DNA of 64,000 nucleotides from the NCBI GenBank assembly GCA_002416125.1, contig DIBU01000023.1, positions 62,001 to 126,000 of the forward strand, written 5' to 3'. Shown one piece after another: positions 62,101-64,000 of this stretch. Within the stretch, counting starts at the first letter, position 1. Every line of letters begins with the position of its first letter. The notes below the pieces were generated by a model. The model searched no databases and was not told the origin of the DNA. It saw nothing but the letters and a program-made list of their open reading frames with translations. The translations under genes and the position numbers were made by a program. Origin of the DNA: Halieaceae bacterium UBA5044. Its GTDB lineage: Bacteria; Pseudomonadota; Gammaproteobacteria; Pseudomonadales; Halieaceae.

Positions 62101-62982
62101 ATGACTGAAGGTCTCGTTTTACGTCTCCCCACGTCGGAGGAGGTGGACACATTCTGGCGAGATGGGGTTGTCTGCCTGCGCGGGGCACTGGATCCGGCAG
62201 CGGTGCTGGGGATGGCGCCAGCGGTGGAGCGCCTGCTGCGGGGGTCGGTCGGGGAAACCATGCACGATATGTCTGCCCTGGGCGCGGGACTTGCGGCAGC
62301 GGGCAGCACCGTGCTGACCGATGGCGTGCAGGGGCAGGGACGCTTCGTGTCCGGGACCGACCACTGGCGGGTTGACGAGGACTGTCGGGCATTTGCCCTG
62401 GACAGGGGGCTGGCGGCGCTGGCGGGCGCGCTGTTGCGCAGTCGCCGCGTCTACCTGTGGGAGGACAGTATTCTGGTCAAGGAGCCGGATACGGCCGAGC
62501 GCACGGCCTGGCATCAGGACATGGGCTATTTTCACGCCAGCGGCGAGCAGGTTTGCACCACATGGATCCCGCTGGATGTTGCTGACGCAGAGACCGGCGC
62601 CATGAGTTTTGTGCGTGGATCCCACCGCGATGGCGCGCTGTATCGCCCCAACTGGTTCGTGTCGCAGCAGAGTATGGAGGGAACCGAAGGGCTGGAGGTG
62701 CCGAATGTCGAGTCGCTGGCGCGCGCCGGGCGCGTGGAACTGGTGCAGTATGCCCTCGGCCCCGGCGACCTGACGGTGCACCACGCCCGCACCCTGCACG
62801 CTGCGGGGGGGAATCTCAGCAGGCAGCGCCGGCGACGCGCGATCAGCATTCGCTATTGCGGAGATGATGCACGCTACCACTTCCGGCCGGGCGCGCCTCG
62901 CAAACCCCACCATGACGGCGTGCAGGAGGGTGATCCGCTGGGTGACCCGGATTGCCCGCTGGTCTGGCAGGCTGCGCTCTAG
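62101..62982 (+). CDS. Phytanoyl-CoA dioxygenase (PhyH)-family protein
   Basis: 293-aa Fe(II)/2-oxoglutarate dioxygenase. The facial triad is His138 and Asp140 in WHQDMGYF and a distal His in LTVHHARTLHAAG; the 2-OG Arg lies in the following RRRRAISIRY segment. Substrates in the family include phytanoyl-CoA and small molecules such as ectoine; here unknown. The ATG has AGAGCGTA upstream. Its end overlaps the convergent ABC ATPase gene by four bases. Divergent from the HDOD gene with a 182-base gap rich in AT. Confidence 0.87.
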   Translation: MTEGLVLRLPTSEEVDTFWRDGVVCLRGALDPAAVLGMAPAVERLLRGSVGETMHDMSALGAGLAAAGSTVLTDGVQGQGRFVSGTDHWRVDEDCRAFALDRGLAALAGALLRSRRVYLWEDSILVKEPDTAERTAWHQDMGYFHASGEQVCTTWIPLDVADAETGAMSFVRGSHRDGALYRPNWFVSQQSMEGTEGLEVPNVESLARAGRVELVQYALGPGDLTVHHARTLHAAGGNLSRQRRRRAISIRYCGDDARYHFRPGAPRKPHHDGVQEGDPLGDPDCPLVWQAAL

Positions 62983-64000
62983 TGGGAGCGTGCGAGCCCG
63001 TCGCTGTCAAAGGCCAGATGGGCCTGCAGCTTCACGGTCACGGGTAGTGTGCCGCCCGTGGGCACATCGATGTGCGCAGGAACGAGGCAGGGTACGTGTT
63101 GTCCATCGGGCAGCATGAGTTCGTAGAGAAAGTGTGCACCGCGAAAGGTTTTGCGCGTCACCCGCAGCAGCAGCGTGCTGCTCGCATCGTAGCTGATATC
63201 ACCGGGGCGCACGAGTACCTGGCGGTTGCAGGCGCCATCCCGCCTCGCGGTCGGGTCTGCGGTCAGCGGCTCCAGCTCACCGCTGCCGGTCATGGTCGCC
63301 GATATAACACTGCCCTCACCGATGAAGGCCGCGACAAACGTGTTGGCCGGACGGTGGTAGAGTTCACGGGGGGAGCCTGTTTGCGCCACGCGGCCCTGGT
63401 GGAGCAGGGTGATCTGGTCGGCCATGGCAAAGGCTTCGTGCTGGTCATGGGTCACCAGCAGGGCGGTGATCGCACTGCGTTTGAGCAGCTCACGAATGTC
63501 GGCGGCGAGCAGCGTGCGCAGCTCTGTATCCAGGCTCGAGAAGGGCTCGTCCAGCAGCAGGATGTCGGGTTTCGGCGCCAGCGCGCGTGCCAGGGCGACC
63601 CGCTGCTGCTGCCCGCCGGAGAGTTCGTGCGGCCAGGCATCGGCGTACTCGCTGAGCGCCACGAGTTGTAGCAGGCTCTCCACCCGTTCCTGTCGCGCTT
63701 TGCGCGGCAGTGTCGTGAGGCCGAAACCGATGTTGTCGCGCACGCTCAGGTGCGGGAACAGGGCGAAGTCCTGGAACACCATACCGACCCTGCGCTGCTC
63801 GGGAGGGAGCCGACGCCGGGGCGTGCTGAGCGTGATGCCGCGCAACGTAATGCGCCCGGCGCTGACCGGTTCAAACCCGGCGATGGCGCGTAACAGGCTC
63901 GTTTTGCCACAGCCCGAGGGGCCCAGCAGGCAGCCGATATCGCCGGGCTGCAGCGTCAGAGAGGCATCTTCCACCGCGGTGACATCACCATAGCGCACGC
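62979..64000 (-). CDS. ABC transporter ATP-binding subunit (FbpC/PotA-like), 5'-truncated by window
   Basis: ATPase of an Fe3+- or polyamine-type importer, cut at the window edge. Walker A LLGPSGCGKTS, Q-loop VFQDFALFPHLSV, signature LSGGQQQRVALARAL, Walker B ILLLDEPFSSLD and H-loop VTHDQHE are seen; a TOBE-like C-terminal domain follows (VLVRPGDISYDASSTLLLRVTRK). The GTG at 63998 would be only a Val within the family's VRYG segment, so the real start is beyond the window. The permease and binding-protein genes are not visible. Confidence 0.92.
   Translation of the reverse strand, partial: VRYGDVTAVEDASLTLQPGDIGCLLGPSGCGKTSLLRAIAGFEPVSAGRITLRGITLSTPRRRLPPEQRRVGMVFQDFALFPHLSVRDNIGFGLTTLPRKARQERVESLLQLVALSEYADAWPHELSGGQQQRVALARALAPKPDILLLDEPFSSLDTELRTLLAADIRELLKRSAITALLVTHDQHEAFAMADQITLLHQGRVAQTGSPRELYHRPANTFVAAFIGEGSVISATMTGSGELEPLTADPTARRDGACNRQVLVRPGDISYDASSTLLLRVTRKTFRGAHFLYELMLPDGQHVPCLVPAHIDVPTGGTLPVTVKLQAHLAFDSDGLARSH

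Noticed and set aside
63990..64000. GTG at 63998 as the ABC ATPase start
   Set aside because: The family has residues before the VRYG motif, so this codon is most likely an internal Val and the gene continues beyond the window.

Overview
The window is a GC-rich, densely packed chromosomal segment of a gammaproteobacterium. The left 17 kb carries the conserved block kdsA-eno-ftsB-ispD-ispF-truD-pcm-nlpD-rpoS-fdxA-mutS-recA-recX, known from Pseudomonas and its marine relatives. A second block near 55-60 kb (mlaA, a receiver-PP2C protein, a STAS protein, tal, dusA) also resembles the Pseudomonas order as I remember it. Accessory oxidative genes (Baeyer-Villiger monooxygenase, Rieske oxygenase, several SDRs, old yellow enzyme, TauD and PhyH dioxygenases) and an HMG-CoA reductase suggest a marine, lipid- or steroid-using lineage such as Halieaceae. 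That placement is inference. I saw no tRNA, rRNA, insertion sequence, prophage or CRISPR array. The longest gene-free gap is about 240 bases.

Layout. 1-7657: cell envelope, isoprenoid and RNA-modification genes ending in nlpD and rpoS, with a DUF368 undecaprenyl-phosphate translocase candidate between pcm and nlpD, and no surE. 7662-15726: fdxA and mutS on the minus strand, a YbjN-like gene, an overlapping carboxylate-amine ligase/aspartoacylase-type pair, then recA with a LexA box and recX behind a hairpin. 15735-26999: an Atm1-type ABC exporter, AbgT transporter, HMG-CoA reductase, recQ, and a carboxyltransferase/Baeyer-Villiger monooxygenase operon divergent from an AraC-type regulator. 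27184-31281: a cold-shock gene with a long leader, a DUF3604 exported protein and an SLC13/TrkA-C transporter. 31287-39088: Rieske oxygenase, three SDRs, a SnoaL-like protein, an OYE, an alanine-type symporter and a TauD-like dioxygenase. 39145-41861: CpxA/CpxR-like two-component system divergent from a CpxP/Spy-like gene, with a perfect GTAAA-N5-GTAAA box between them. 41865-53209: PreP-like protease, glutaminyl cyclase, MnmC with a damaged methyltransferase half, an SDR, an unknown protein, MaoC and HrpA.

53338-55260 is the most striking locus: a secreted Cys-rich peptide with eight EGKCG motifs, followed by overlapping DUF692 (MNIO) and DUF2063 genes. This is an HvfABC/bufferin-type copper-binding RiPP system. 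55337-64000: mlaA without a visible lipobox, a pseudo-receiver/PP2C phosphatase with a STAS partner, TerB-like, tal, dusA, a small ABM-like protein, an HDOD protein, a PhyH dioxygenase, and the ATPase of an Fe3+-type ABC importer cut by the window edge.

Genes work together in overlapping or tightly spaced units: ftsB-ispD-ispF-truD-pcm-DUF368-nlpD (isoprenoid lipid carrier and envelope division functions), cpxRA/cpxP (envelope stress), hvfABC (metal-binding peptide and its maturation), and the PP2C/STAS pair (partner-switching regulation).
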